Source: a virus. From it: a DNA stretch of 30,961 nt. The stretch lies in IMG/VR virus record IMGVR_UViG_3300029787_000218, positions 1 through 30,961 of that record; one strand, written 5' to 3'. The translations under genes and the position numbers were made by a program. Positions 5,670 to 13,606 of the stretch are shown here, one piece after another (positions within the stretch are counted from its first letter, which is position 1; the number at the start of each line of letters is the position of its first letter). The notes below the pieces were generated by a model. It ran no database searches. It saw nothing but the letters and a program-made list of their open reading frames with translations, and was not told the origin of the DNA.

Positions 5670-5727
5670 TGGGTGTAGAACTTTTTATATTTAATCTTTA
5701 TGATAATCGCGGAAGCGAGGAAGCGTT

Positions 5728-8235
5728 ATGGCTGTAGAAAAGAGACTTGAAGAATCCGAAATCGAGTTGATGGACCCGGACACAAACGCGCAGAAAGTCG
5801 AAGTCGCGATTGTAAATCCAGAGGCTGTTGCGATTACCACCGATGATGGCGGGATGATTATTGATTTCGATCCTGAGACTGAAGGGGTCGGGACATCTGA
5901 GCATGATTCGAACCTTGCGGAGTTTATGGATGATTCAGACCTTCAGTCTCTAGCGTCAAATCTAATGGGAGATTTTGAGGGCGACAGGGATTCTCGTTCA
6001 GAGTGGGCCGAAACCTATGTCAAAGGTTTAGATTTACTGGGCTTGAAAATAGAAGATCGAACATCGCCTTGGCCGGGTGCTTGTGGGGTCTTCCATCCTA
6101 TACTTACAGAGGCTGTTATACGGTTCCAGTCACAAGCAATCATGGAAGTGTTCCCGTCTTCTGGCCCCGTGAAAACCAAAATCTTAGGCAAGATGACGGA
6201 TGAGAAAGAAAAGCAGTCTCTCCGTGTCCGCGATTATATGAATTATATGCTGACCGAAAGGATGACAGAGTATCGTCCTGAGATGGAGCAACTCTTGTTC
6301 AGCCTGCCTTTGGCGGGATCAGCGTTCAAGAAAGTATACTTTGACGCGACAATGAATAGGATTTGCACGTCATTCGTGCCAGCAGAAGATTTCATCGTTA
6401 GTTATGGCGCTTCAGACCTAAGATCAGCAGAGCGCTATACGCACATGATGCGTAAGACCGCCAACGAAATTAGAAAGCTACAAGTTGCGGGGCTGTATCG
6501 TGACGTAAAGATTGGCAATGCACCTTCTTTCGATACAGACATCCAAGAAAAGTATGATGAGCTAGAGGGCGAAAGTTACTCAGGTGATTCTGATACGCGC
6601 CATATCGTCCTCGAAATGCACGTTGATTTGGACTTAGATGGCTTTGAGGATACTGACGACAGTGGGGAAGAGACGGGCATTGCCCTGCCTTATGTCGTTA
6701 CGATATTGAAAACAAACAATAAAATTCTTTCTATTCGTAGGAACTGGTACGAGGATGATCCGCAAAAGATGAAGCGGATGCATTTTGTGCATTATCAGTA
6801 TATGCCCGGTCTAGGTTTCTACGGGTTTGGTCTGATCCATTTGATTGGCGGGATTGCGAAAAGCGCGACATCTTTGCTTCGACAGTTGATTGATGCAGGT
6901 ACACTCGCAAACCTTCCGGGGGGATTGAAGTCCCGTGGCTTGCGGATCAAGGGTGATGATACGCCCATCATGCCGGGAGAGTTTCGTGATGTAGACGTTC
7001 CGGGTGGCGTAATACGGGATAACATCACGTTCCTACCGTACAAAGAGCCAAGCAACGTCTTGCATCAAATGCTCCAAGAGCTTGTTGATGAAGGACGCAG
7101 GTTCGCCTCCCTGACAGACCTAAAGATTGCTGACATGAAGCAGGACGCCCCTGTCGGCACAACGCTGGCTCTCATTGAGCGGTCAATGAAAGTGATGACA
7201 GCCATTCAAGCAAGGCTTCACGCTTCAATGAAGCGAGAGTTCGTCTTGTTGGCAGAGCTTATTCATGACTATGGGGCAGATGAAAACTACGAATATGAGT
7301 CAGAGGATGATGCGGTAAAGGCTGAAGACTTCGACAATCGCATTGATGTTATCCCCGTAAGCGATCCGAACTCATCCACGATGAGCCAGCGGATTATGCA
7401 GTATCAAGCTGCACTGCAATTATCGCAACAGGCACCGCAGATGTATGATCTGCCTGAACTGCATAGGCAGATGCTTGATGTTTTGGGCATTCAGGACGCT
7501 GATGCAATCATTCCTCTCTCGAAAGAAGCAGAGCCTCGCGATCCAGTGTCGGAGAACATGGATGTATTGAACAGCAAGCCACTCAAGGCGTTCTCGCATC
7601 AAGACCACGATGCACACATCCAGATACACATGAATGTGATCCAAGACCCGAAGATACAACAGTTGGTCAGTCAAAGCCCAATGGCTGGTACAATTGGCGC
7701 TGCGTTGGCGGCTCATGTGCAAGAGCATTTGGCATTCAAGTATCGTCGCGAGATAGAGAAGGAGCTTGGTATAGAGTTGCCGCCCTTGGGCGAGGCCTTG
7801 CCAAACGATGTGGAGGTCAAGCTTTCCAAGCTTATTGCAGAAGCTTCGGATCGTCTGTTCCGCAAAGACGTGCAAGAGCAACAAGCCAAAGAGGCGCAAG
7901 AGAAAGCGCAAGACCCTGTCATCCAGATGCAGCAACAAGAGTTGCAGCTTGAGGCTGCTGATCTGGAGCGTAAAGCTCAGACCGACACAGCCCGTATGAT
8001 CAAAGACTTGCAGGAAGCGCAAATGCGTCAGGAGACAGAGTTGCTTCGCATCAAGTCTATGGAGCGCATGGAAGGTGCCAGACTGGGCGTTGAGATTGCC
8101 AAAGAGTCTATGAAGGATGGCCGTGAGCAAAAAGCCGCTGATCGTAAAGACGCAATAGAAAATGCAAAAATCGTTCAGGAAGTTGGAAAAAGCTTGATCG
8201 GAACGGGTAATGGTAATAGAAACGATTCAGGTTAA
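5728..8235 (+). CDS. Portal protein (P22-like)
   Basis: The portal is the dodecameric ring at one capsid vertex through which DNA enters and leaves; it binds terminase, scaffold and neck proteins. The 835-aa protein has an acidic N-terminal region. It then has the segment typical of this group: DRTSPWPGACGVFHPILTEA near residues 112-131, followed by AIMEVFPSSGPVKTKI. Later comes MPGLGFYGFGLIHLIGGIAK (354-373), in the wing/stem region. The C-terminal 150 residues are rich in Gln, Glu, Lys and Arg and should form a long coiled-coil barrel, as in P22. The size exceeds that of siphovirus portals and fits P22-like ones. A clear ribosome site (GAGGAAG) precedes the ATG. The stop lies inside a copy of the dispersed palindrome (8226-8247). 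Confidence 0.88.
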   Translation: MAVEKRLEESEIELMDPDTNAQKVEVAIVNPEAVAITTDDGGMIIDFDPETEGVGTSEHDSNLAEFMDDSDLQSLASNLMGDFEGDRDSRSEWAETYVKGLDLLGLKIEDRTSPWPGACGVFHPILTEAVIRFQSQAIMEVFPSSGPVKTKILGKMTDEKEKQSLRVRDYMNYMLTERMTEYRPEMEQLLFSLPLAGSAFKKVYFDATMNRICTSFVPAEDFIVSYGASDLRSAERYTHMMRKTANEIRKLQVAGLYRDVKIGNAPSFDTDIQEKYDELEGESYSGDSDTRHIVLEMHVDLDLDGFEDTDDSGEETGIALPYVVTILKTNNKILSIRRNWYEDDPQKMKRMHFVHYQYMPGLGFYGFGLIHLIGGIAKSATSLLRQLIDAGTLANLPGGLKSRGLRIKGDDTPIMPGEFRDVDVPGGVIRDNITFLPYKEPSNVLHQMLQELVDEGRRFASLTDLKIADMKQDAPVGTTLALIERSMKVMTAIQARLHASMKREFVLLAELIHDYGADENYEYESEDDAVKAEDFDNRIDVIPVSDPNSSTMSQRIMQYQAALQLSQQAPQMYDLPELHRQMLDVLGIQDADAIIPLSKEAEPRDPVSENMDVLNSKPLKAFSHQDHDAHIQIHMNVIQDPKIQQLVSQSPMAGTIGAALAAHVQEHLAFKYRREIEKELGIELPPLGEALPNDVEVKLSKLIAEASDRLFRKDVQEQQAKEAQEKAQDPVIQMQQQELQLEAADLERKAQTDTARMIKDLQEAQMRQETELLRIKSMERMEGARLGVEIAKESMKDGREQKAADRKDAIENAKIVQEVGKSLIGTGNGNRNDSG

Positions 8236-8247
8236 TTTTAACCTGAA
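8226..8247. repeat. Dispersed palindrome, copy 3, longest (10-bp arms)
   Basis: The 14-bp core GGTTAATTTTAACC (8230-8243) is extended by TTCA and TGAA to a 22-bp inverted repeat with 10-bp arms and a TT centre. It contains the portal stop codon (8233-8235) and ends just before the ribosome site of the next gene. As RNA it would be a perfect stem with almost no loop room, so a DNA-binding role is more natural than a hairpin. Confidence 0.8.
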
Positions 8248-8255
8248 GGTGCAAA

Positions 8256-8459
8256 GTGGAAACAAAAGAAGTTTCGTTATTTGAGGTTTTTCAAAAGAAC
8301 CTTAGAGTTACTATGAACGAGAAGGCTGACTTTTTAGCAACAGGTGGCGCGAAGAGCTTCGAAGAATATTCAAAGATTGTTGGCGTTATAGAAGGTTTAG
8401 CTTTGGCAGAGCGCGATCTAATCGATCTTTTTGAAGCGTTGCGTAAGGGGGAAGAGTAA
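8256..8459 (+). CDS. Small hypothetical protein between portal and co-chaperonin
   Basis: The 67-aa protein starts at GTG with GAAGGT five bases upstream. It begins METKEVSLFEVFQKNLR and is predicted almost wholly helical, with the stretch SKIVGVIEGLALAERDLIDL in the C-terminal half. There is no membrane segment or known motif. It overlaps the co-chaperonin start by one base (TAATG). It may be a small capsid-assembly helper, judging only by position. I do not recognise the family. Confidence 0.6.
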   Translation: METKEVSLFEVFQKNLRVTMNEKADFLATGGAKSFEEYSKIVGVIEGLALAERDLIDLFEALRKGEE

Positions 8460-8830
8460 TGGCAAAAGAGAAAGTTGTGAAGCTTGAGGATAGAAAAGCA
8501 TCACAAATTCCAGAGCCGTGTGGCTTTAAGCTTCTAATCGTTATCCCAGAAAAAGAAACAAAGACTGAAGGCGGCGTCCTTTTGCCTGAAGACACAAGAA
8601 GGCGAGAAGAGGCTGCTAGTCTTATAGGCATGGTCATGAAAGTGGGTCCAGATGCCTATAGGGATGAAAACAGGTTTCCAACAGGCCCGTGGTGTAAGGA
8701 AGGAGATTTCATTGTTATGAGATCGTATTCTGGCACACGAATGGTTATTCACGGTCAAGAGTTTCGACTTATAAATGATGATTCTATTGAAGCTGTTGTT
8801 GCTGATCCAAGAGGGGTATCCAAAGCATGA
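8459..8830 (+). CDS. GroES-like co-chaperonin
   Basis: The 123-aa protein follows the Cpn10 layout. There is an N-terminal extension, the strand PCGFKLLIVIPE (about 20-31), a mobile loop with TEGGVLLPED (37-46) where GGVLL stands in place of the GroEL-binding hydrophobic tripeptide, then IGMVMKVGPDAYRD and a beta barrel ending in INDDSIEAVV. Phage co-chaperonins such as T4 gp31 replace or adapt host GroES so that GroEL can fold the large capsid protein. The insertion DENRFPTGPWCKEGDF before the conserved GD-x-V strand is longer than in host GroES. It lies directly upstream of scaffold and capsid genes and overlaps the scaffold start by ATGA, which fits a role in folding capsid or portal. Confidence 0.8.
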   Translation: MAKEKVVKLEDRKASQIPEPCGFKLLIVIPEKETKTEGGVLLPEDTRRREEAASLIGMVMKVGPDAYRDENRFPTGPWCKEGDFIVMRSYSGTRMVIHGQEFRLINDDSIEAVVADPRGVSKA

Positions 8831-9780
8831 GCGAGAGAGCTTTAGAAGACCAGTCAGATGTTGATCAGGAAACTGATGAGATCGACCCTGATGCTATTGA
8901 GGTAAAGGTCATAGATGACGAAGCCGCTTCTGATGGTGACACAGTCGAGGAAGATAGCGATGAATCAGAAGAAGACTTTGATGAGTCCCAACTCAGCAAT
9001 CGAATCCAAAAGAGAATTTCCAAGCTTCGATATGAGTTCCATGAAGAGCGTAGGAAAAGTGATGCATTCAAAAAAGAGAATGCTGAAGCGATTAAGTACG
9101 CAAAAAGCATTCAACAAGAAAACGAAGGCTTAAAGAATCAGTCCGCTGATCTTAGAAAGCTTTTGTATGAACAGGTATCTGAGAAAACAAACACAGAGCT
9201 AGAGGTCGCTAAACAGCGCTTTCAGGATGCTTATGAGAGTGGAGACGCAGATGCTATTGTACAGGCGCAGTCTGACATGGCGCGTCTCAATGCAGAGAAG
9301 ATACATTTTTCTGTTGAGAGTGATGCAATTAATCAGTCTCATCAAAATCAAATCTCTGCACAGCAACAAGAGCCTGTCCAACAACAGGAAGTTGTGCCAC
9401 CAGACCCAATGGCAGTTAGCTGGTTAAAGAATAATGCGTGGTTTCAATCTCCGGGGAATGAGCGGATGACTGGCTTTGCAGTCGGCCTTCATGAGGAACT
9501 TGTAAAACAAGGGGTAGACCCCAGAGGAAATTCAGACTACTATAAACAAATTGATGCTGCTTTACATGAGCAGTTTCCGAATTTTTTTGAGAAGGCTAAC
9601 AATGTCAGTAAAGCTCCGACTTCTCGAAAAACTCCGGTTGTCTCTCCCTCGAAAAGGGGATCAGGGAAGGCACCGCGCCAAGTGGAGTTAACTGACCGCC
9701 AAGTAACCCTCGCTAGGAAACTCGGCGTAACACCTGAGAGATACGCTGCCCAACTTATGAAGGAGATGAGTAATGGCTGA
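8827..9780 (+). CDS. Scaffolding protein candidate
   Basis: The 317-aa protein has the composition of a capsid scaffold. The first 55 residues are extremely acidic, with many Asp and Glu. A long coiled-coil follows (about residues 57-160, with Lys/Glu heptad-like character), then a Gln-rich linker (SAQQQEPVQQQEVVPPD). A conserved helical segment WLKNNAWFQSPGNERMTGFA follows, and a basic tail ends in ARKLGVTPERYAAQLMKEM. Scaffolds guide coat assembly through a basic C-terminal helix and leave the head before or during packaging. Position between portal and major capsid, with ATGA coupling upstream, supports this. No protease gene is seen near it, so scaffold may be released rather than digested. 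Confidence 0.7.
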   Translation: MSERALEDQSDVDQETDEIDPDAIEVKVIDDEAASDGDTVEEDSDESEEDFDESQLSNRIQKRISKLRYEFHEERRKSDAFKKENAEAIKYAKSIQQENEGLKNQSADLRKLLYEQVSEKTNTELEVAKQRFQDAYESGDADAIVQAQSDMARLNAEKIHFSVESDAINQSHQNQISAQQQEPVQQQEVVPPDPMAVSWLKNNAWFQSPGNERMTGFAVGLHEELVKQGVDPRGNSDYYKQIDAALHEQFPNFFEKANNVSKAPTSRKTPVVSPSKRGSGKAPRQVELTDRQVTLARKLGVTPERYAAQLMKEMSNG

Positions 9781-10243
9781 CGTTACAGGATCAGAGCGCA
9801 AACCAAGACAGACACAAACCCGTGAAACAGAAGTGCGTGAAAAATCGTGGGAACCGCCGCAGGTTCTTCCTGATCCGACTCCGCAAGAGGGCTATGTCTT
9901 CAGGTGGATTAGGACAGCAACTCTAGGGGCCGCTGACAACGTGAATGCGTCTAAGAGGTTCAGAGAGGGGTGGGAGCCAGTAAAGGCAGAAGATCATCCA
10001 GAGCTTATGATCCAGTCTGATCACAATAGTCAATGGGCTGGAAATATAGAAGTTGGTGGTTTGCTCCTTTGCAAAACTTCTGCGGAGAACGTAGATGCTC
10101 GTAACGAGTACTATGAGAAAGCGGCATTACGGCAGGTTGAGTCTGTTGACAATAACTTTATGCGTGAGAGTGACCCCCGGATGCCAAAACTAAATGAATC
10201 TTCTTCAAGAGTGCAGTTTGGTAGTGGCGTTAAGCCGGGTTAA
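9773..10243 (+). CDS. Conserved structural or assembly protein of unknown function
   Basis: The 156-aa protein begins MADVTGSERKPRQTQ and has a disordered, charged N-terminus followed by PPQVLPDPTPQEGYVFRWIR. A central part has GADNVNASKRF-like and KAEDHPELM-like elements, and the C-terminus is Ser/Arg-rich. I recall similar proteins next to capsid genes in marine phages but cannot name a function. It overlaps the scaffold by 8 bases and lies directly before the two capsid-type genes, so a capsid-assembly or minor head role is likely. A hairpin (10239-10259) spans its stop. Confidence 0.6.
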   Translation: MADVTGSERKPRQTQTRETEVREKSWEPPQVLPDPTPQEGYVFRWIRTATLGAADNVNASKRFREGWEPVKAEDHPELMIQSDHNSQWAGNIEVGGLLLCKTSAENVDARNEYYEKAALRQVESVDNNFMRESDPRMPKLNESSSRVQFGSGVKPG

Positions 10244-10259
10244 ACTCTTTTGGTTTAAC
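10239..10259 (+). repeat. Stop-codon hairpin related to the dispersed palindrome
   Basis: GTTAAAC (10239-10245) and GTTTAAC (10253-10259) form a 7-bp inverted repeat with a 7-base loop. As with copies 2 and 3, the TAA stop is inside the left arm and the arms begin with (G)GTTAA. It lacks a following T-run. It may be a looped-out variant of the palindrome, or an RNA hairpin setting the stability of the downstream capsid message. Confidence 0.5.
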
Positions 10260-10288
10260 TTCGATCTTCTAGGAAGGAGATTAGGCAA

Positions 10289-10894
10289 ATGGCTACTACT
10301 GCTGCGCCTTATGGTTTCCGTCCTGTCGGCCTGCTTGGTGGCGGTTCATGGTCTGATGCCATACGCCATATCAAGATTGCCAACAACTACGGGACCGCGA
10401 TCTTCTACGGGGATGTCGTAAAAATCGTCAACACCGGGACTGTCGAGAAAGACACCGGGACCACGACGATGACCCCCTGTGGTATCTTTGTTGGTGTTAA
10501 GTACACTGATCCCAACACCAACCAACTGACTTTCAGTCAGACTTACCCCGCATCAACGGCTGCTGACGACATCATGGCCTATGTCTGTGATGATCCGAAT
10601 GTTGTTTTCCAAGCCCAAAGTGATCAATCAATCGCTCAAACGGGTTTAGGTAACAACGTAGCAGTTGTGCAGACGGCTGGCTCAACTTCGATTGGCACGA
10701 GTAAGAACGCCATTGATGGAAGCACTATTGCTACCACCAAGACGCTCCCAGTTCGTATCATCGATTTTGTTGATGGGCCAAACTCAGCGGTTGGTGACTC
10801 ATTTACTGATGTCATTTGTAAGTTCAATTCGGGCGGTGATGCGACTGGCGACAGTTGCGCTTCTCACCAGTACCAAGACACGACAGGAATCTAA
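10289..10894 (+). CDS. Virion structural protein, head decoration candidate
   Basis: The 201-aa protein begins MATTAAPYGFRPVGLLGGGS and continues with beta-rich sequence: FYGDVVKIVNTGTV, then TPCGIFVGVKYTDP and a Gly/Thr/Ser-rich C-terminus. The N-terminal PYGFRPVG pattern is one I associate with marine-phage capsid-associated proteins encoded just before the major capsid. It has a very strong ribosome site (AGGAAGGAG, 10271-10279), which suggests high-level production. Only three bases separate it from the capsid gene. A head decoration or cement protein is most likely; a minor capsid role is the alternative. Confidence 0.6.
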   Translation: MATTAAPYGFRPVGLLGGGSWSDAIRHIKIANNYGTAIFYGDVVKIVNTGTVEKDTGTTTMTPCGIFVGVKYTDPNTNQLTFSQTYPASTAADDIMAYVCDDPNVVFQAQSDQSIAQTGLGNNVAVVQTAGSTSIGTSKNAIDGSTIATTKTLPVRIIDFVDGPNSAVGDSFTDVICKFNSGGDATGDSCASHQYQDTTGI

Positions 10895-10897
10895 GCG

Positions 10898-11806
10898 ATG
10901 GCTATTTCAAGAGCGCAAATGCTTAAAGAACTCCTGCCGGGGCTTAATGCTCTCTTCGGTCTGGAGTATGAGAAGTACGAAGATGAACACACGGAAGTGT
11001 ATGAGACTGAGGCTTCAGAGCGTAGCTTTGAAGAAGAGGTCGCGCTTTCGGGTTTTGATGCGGCTCCTGTTAAGAATGAAGGTGCATCTATCTCGTATGA
11101 CGTTGCTCAAGAGTCTTTCACGGCTCGTTACAACCATGAAACGGTCGCTATGGGTTTTGCGATTACGGAAGAAGCTATGGAGGACAACCTCTATGACAGC
11201 TTATCCGCTCGCTATACTAAAGCCCTAGCCCGTGCAATGGCGTATACGAAGCAAGTGAAGTCTGCAACGCCGCTCAACAATGGCTTTACGTCTTTCCAAT
11301 CTGGAGACGGCGTGACGCTGTTTAGCACCGCTCACCCATTGGTGAGTGGAGGGACCAACTCAAACAGGCCTGCTACGGCATCTGACTTGAACGAAACCTC
11401 TCTTGAGGCAGCGGTCATTCAGATTTCGAAGTGGACCGACCAGCGCGGCTTGCTCATTGCGGCACGTCCTCGCAAGTTGATTGTTCCACCTGACCTCATG
11501 TTCGTGGCAACTCGTATTCTGGAGACAGAACAACGGGTAGGCACTGCTGATAACGATATCAACGCTATCAACAGCAATGGCACGATACCTGAAGGTTATT
11601 CGGTCAATCATTACTTGACGGACACGAATGCTTTCTTCATTCGGACTGATGTGCCAAATGGCATGAAGCACTTCGAACGTGCGCCTATGACTACGGCAAT
11701 GGACGGAGACTTCCAGACTGGTAACGTGCGGTATAAAGCCCGTGAGCGTTATTCGTTTGGTGTGTCTGATCCTCTGGGGGTCTTCGGATCACCGGGCGCT
11801 TCTTAA
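10898..11806 (+). CDS. Major capsid protein (Mu gpT-like)
   Basis: The 302-aa protein matches the pattern and length of the Mu gpT-type major head subunit, an HK97-fold shell protein. It begins MAISRAQMLKELLPGLNALF. It then has VAMGFAITEEAMEDNLYDSL (about 89-108), a central segment VTLFSTAHPLVSGGTNSN, and RPRKLIVPPDLMFVATRILE as one conserved C-terminal-domain block. It ends in RYSFGVSDPLGVFGSPGAS. No N-terminal delta domain or protease site is evident, agreeing with a separate scaffold. The gene is followed 9 bases later by a strong terminator, the only clear one after the start of this operon, which would let capsid transcripts accumulate separately from downstream genes. Confidence 0.88.
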   Translation: MAISRAQMLKELLPGLNALFGLEYEKYEDEHTEVYETEASERSFEEEVALSGFDAAPVKNEGASISYDVAQESFTARYNHETVAMGFAITEEAMEDNLYDSLSARYTKALARAMAYTKQVKSATPLNNGFTSFQSGDGVTLFSTAHPLVSGGTNSNRPATASDLNETSLEAAVIQISKWTDQRGLLIAARPRKLIVPPDLMFVATRILETEQRVGTADNDINAINSNGTIPEGYSVNHYLTDTNAFFIRTDVPNGMKHFERAPMTTAMDGDFQTGNVRYKARERYSFGVSDPLGVFGSPGAS

Positions 11807-11815
11807 TGTAGGGGA

Positions 11816-11839
11816 GGGGGGGTTCGCCCCCCTTTCTTT
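11816..11839 (+). terminator. Rho-independent terminator after the capsid gene
   Basis: A G-run (11816-11822), a TTCG loop and a C-run (11827-11832) give a 6-bp all-GC stem followed by TTTCTTT (11833-11839). It lies right after the capsid stop codon. Genes downstream run the same way, so either it leaks or a promoter lies in 11840-11948. Confidence 0.85.
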
Positions 11840-11877
11840 ATTAGATGATGGTTACTCTGACTATCTGGGATGCATTA

Positions 11878-11940
11878 GCCCTAGCGACTGGCCCAGCAGA
11901 CGCTTACGAAGACTCTAGGGCGAAACCTTTCGTAAGGAGG
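11878..11940 (+). promoter_or_regulatory. Leader able to fold as an H-type pseudoknot over the ribosome site
   Basis: Two perfect inverted repeats are interleaved. GCCCTAG (11878-11884) pairs with CTAGGGC (11915-11921), and CTTACGAA (11903-11910) pairs with TTCGTAAG (11929-11936). The order a-b-a'-b' is that of a classic pseudoknot with loops of 18, 4 and 7 bases. The second helix takes in the first three bases of the strong ribosome site AAGGAGG (11934-11940), eight bases before the ATG at 11949. This could be a translational switch for the downstream structural gene. No known riboswitch core was recognised. Confidence 0.5.
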
Positions 11941-11948
11941 AATGCCAA

Positions 11949-12680
11949 ATGGCAAAAACTCATTTCTCAGGCCCGGTCCTGTTTTCTTCGGCTCGCCCCA
12001 CATTGGAGGGGCTCAATATTGCGGCATGGCCTGATCAAGTTGTCTACATGGATGACTTCACGGGCGTAACCCTAGATAACACCAATGATTGGACAGTCGT
12101 TAAGGACAGCAGCGCTTCTGCCGCTATTCTGGCTGATACTGTCGGCGGCTTTGTTAAGCTCTCGTCTCAAGCAACTACAGACAATGACGGCGCATCTATT
12201 CAGGGCAACGAGATTTTTGCTCTCCCCAGTGTGGCTGGTGAGAAGCTTTATTTTGAAGCGCGTTTCTCTATGTCTGATGCGGATCAAATGGATTTGTTCA
12301 TTGGTCTTTGTGAGAACTTCGCAACGAACCCAGAGAACTGTTTGGCTGCTGATAACAGAATTGGCTTCCAGATCGATGATGGCGATGCAACCCCGCATCT
12401 AATCTCAGAGTCTGGTGGCACAGAGACTGATACAACGCTTGCTGCTACTAATGATTTTGCTGATGACACCAATGTCACTGTAAGTTTTGTAGCAACGTAT
12501 GGCACAACCAGTCGGGTTGAGTACTACATTAACCGTAAGCTAGTTGGCACACACACCGATAATATCCCCACTGCTAATATGACAGCAGCGGCTATGGAGA
12601 TTTCTGGTGATGCAACAGGAACCAAATCGATGTCCATCGATTACATTCTTGTCGCTCAAGATCGTGGCGTTAGCTACTAA
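11949..12680 (+). CDS. Lectin-like virion structural protein
   Basis: The 243-aa protein is beta-rich and resembles a concanavalin-A-like jelly roll. After a capsid-associated N-terminus (MAKTHFSGPVLFSSARPTLE) come FVKLSSQATTDNDGASIQGN and LYFEARFSMSDADQMDLFIG, then FVATYGTTSRVEYYINRKLV and MEISGDATGTKSMSIDYILV. The strand pattern fits a domain that binds glycans or decorates a capsid surface. It directly follows the capsid terminator and the pseudoknot leader, and has the best ribosome site in the area. A capsid decoration or head-fibre protein is the likely role; this is inference from fold impression and position. Confidence 0.6.
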   Translation: MAKTHFSGPVLFSSARPTLEGLNIAAWPDQVVYMDDFTGVTLDNTNDWTVVKDSSASAAILADTVGGFVKLSSQATTDNDGASIQGNEIFALPSVAGEKLYFEARFSMSDADQMDLFIGLCENFATNPENCLAADNRIGFQIDDGDATPHLISESGGTETDTTLAATNDFADDTNVTVSFVATYGTTSRVEYYINRKLVGTHTDNIPTANMTAAAMEISGDATGTKSMSIDYILVAQDRGVSY

Positions 12681-12691
12681 GGAGAGAACTT

Positions 12692-12883
12692 ATGGCTAAA
12701 CGAGCGCGGACGAAGTCAGGAACTTACGTTGCAGACGATCCATCGACGCCAGATGTTAATGAAGCGTATGTGCAGGAGAAGCCAAAGAAGAAGACTACAA
12801 AAAAGTCTGTCTCTTCAGACCTTCCTCCAGAAGGCAGCGCGGATAGAAAACGTCTGGTCTTGATGGGCTTGATTGAGGAGTAA
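12692..12883 (+). CDS. Small charged hypothetical protein
   Basis: The 63-aa protein begins MAKRARTKSGTYVADDPSTP. It has a central Lys-rich patch (KPKKKTTKKS) and ends RKRLVLMGLIEE. It has a strong ribosome site (AAGGAGAG) and sits three bases before the next gene. The pattern of a disordered basic linker with a conserved end is common in small phage neck or head-associated proteins, but no function can be assigned. Confidence 0.6.
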   Translation: MAKRARTKSGTYVADDPSTPDVNEAYVQEKPKKKTTKKSVSSDLPPEGSADRKRLVLMGLIEE

Positions 12884-12886
12884 GAC

Positions 12887-13291
12887 ATGGCAGATGCTGT
12901 AAATGTCACAACCATCGAAGATGGTGAAAGGCAACTTGTCGTTCAGCTTACAAACCTTTCAGACTCGTCTGGCGAATCAAAAGTTACAAAGATTGACGTG
13001 TCAGCATTACAGGCAAAGGCAACAGGTCAAGCTTGTAACGAAATTCGAATACAAGAGATATGGGGTTCAGTCCACGGATTTGATGGCGTCCAGCTTTTCT
13101 ATGATGCTGATACAGACGTTGTTGCTTTTAGCCTTGGCCCAGACTGGACATATCAAGATTTCTCAAAAGTAGGGGGCCTGAAGATGTATGGCACCAACGC
13201 AACGGGAGACATACTGTTGTCTACGTTGGGTACAGAGGTGTCTGGAGATTCCTATACGATTGTGATTCGGGCCGTTAAGTACTATGCGTGA
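12887..13291 (+). CDS. Conserved beta-rich structural protein
   Basis: The 134-aa protein begins MADAVNVTTIEDGERQLVV. It is a compact beta-rich domain with IRIQEIWGSVHGFDGVQLFY, then VVAFSLGPDWTYQDFSKVGG and a final SYTIVIRAVKYYA. No catalytic motif is visible. Its small size and position among head and neck genes suggest a virion component. I recall similar proteins in marine phages without an assigned role. Confidence 0.6.
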   Translation: MADAVNVTTIEDGERQLVVQLTNLSDSSGESKVTKIDVSALQAKATGQACNEIRIQEIWGSVHGFDGVQLFYDADTDVVAFSLGPDWTYQDFSKVGGLKMYGTNATGDILLSTLGTEVSGDSYTIVIRAVKYYA

Positions 13292-13312
13292 TGAGGCTGT
13301 AGGGGCTTTTTC

Positions 13313-13606
13313 ATGGCAAAAAGGAAAAAAAGCACGGGCATGAAGGGCATGACCATCAAAGGTGGTCATAAACGCCCGACTAAAGCTGGCGCAGGCCTTA
13401 CAAAGAAAGGCGTGGCAAAGTATCGTCGTCAGAACCCCGGCAGTAAGCTGAAGACGGCTGTTACTGAAAAGAAGCCTAGCAAGGCTAGAGCGGCAAGACG
13501 CAAGTCTTACTGCGCCAGAAGTGCTGGTCAAATGAAGAAATTCCCAAAAGCTGCGAAGAACCCCAACAGCAGGCTACGGCAGGCGCGTAGAAGGTGGAGA
13601 TGTTAA
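13313..13606 (+). CDS. Small Lys/Arg-rich protein (DUF6321-like)
   Basis: The 97-aa protein is very basic throughout. It carries a recognisable core, GLTKKGVAKYRRQNPGSKLK, followed by RRKSYCARSAGQMKKF and a C-terminal RLRQARRRWRC. I recall this core as the DUF6321-type domain of marine phages, which has no proven function. The basic character suggests nucleic-acid binding. It is the first of five consecutive tiny basic genes (13313-14235 and 14777-14914), most with directly abutting or near-abutting starts. Confidence 0.7.
   Translation: MAKRKKSTGMKGMTIKGGHKRPTKAGAGLTKKGVAKYRRQNPGSKLKTAVTEKKPSKARAARRKSYCARSAGQMKKFPKAAKNPNSRLRQARRRWRC

Noticed and set aside
5676-5704. Possible promoter before the portal (TAGAAC, 17 bases, TATGAT)
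   Set aside because: The -35 box is poor (three of six) and the region is AT-rich, so a chance match is likely.
7420-8130. Long leftward ORF (236 codons) opposite the portal gene
   Set aside because: It is a shadow of the Gln/Leu/Lys-rich coiled-coil end of the portal; no start context and no recognisable domain.
11845-12069. A 74-codon ORF in the leader after the capsid gene
   Set aside because: No ribosome site, out of frame with the well-supported gene at 11949, and it covers the pseudoknot candidate; taken as noncoding.
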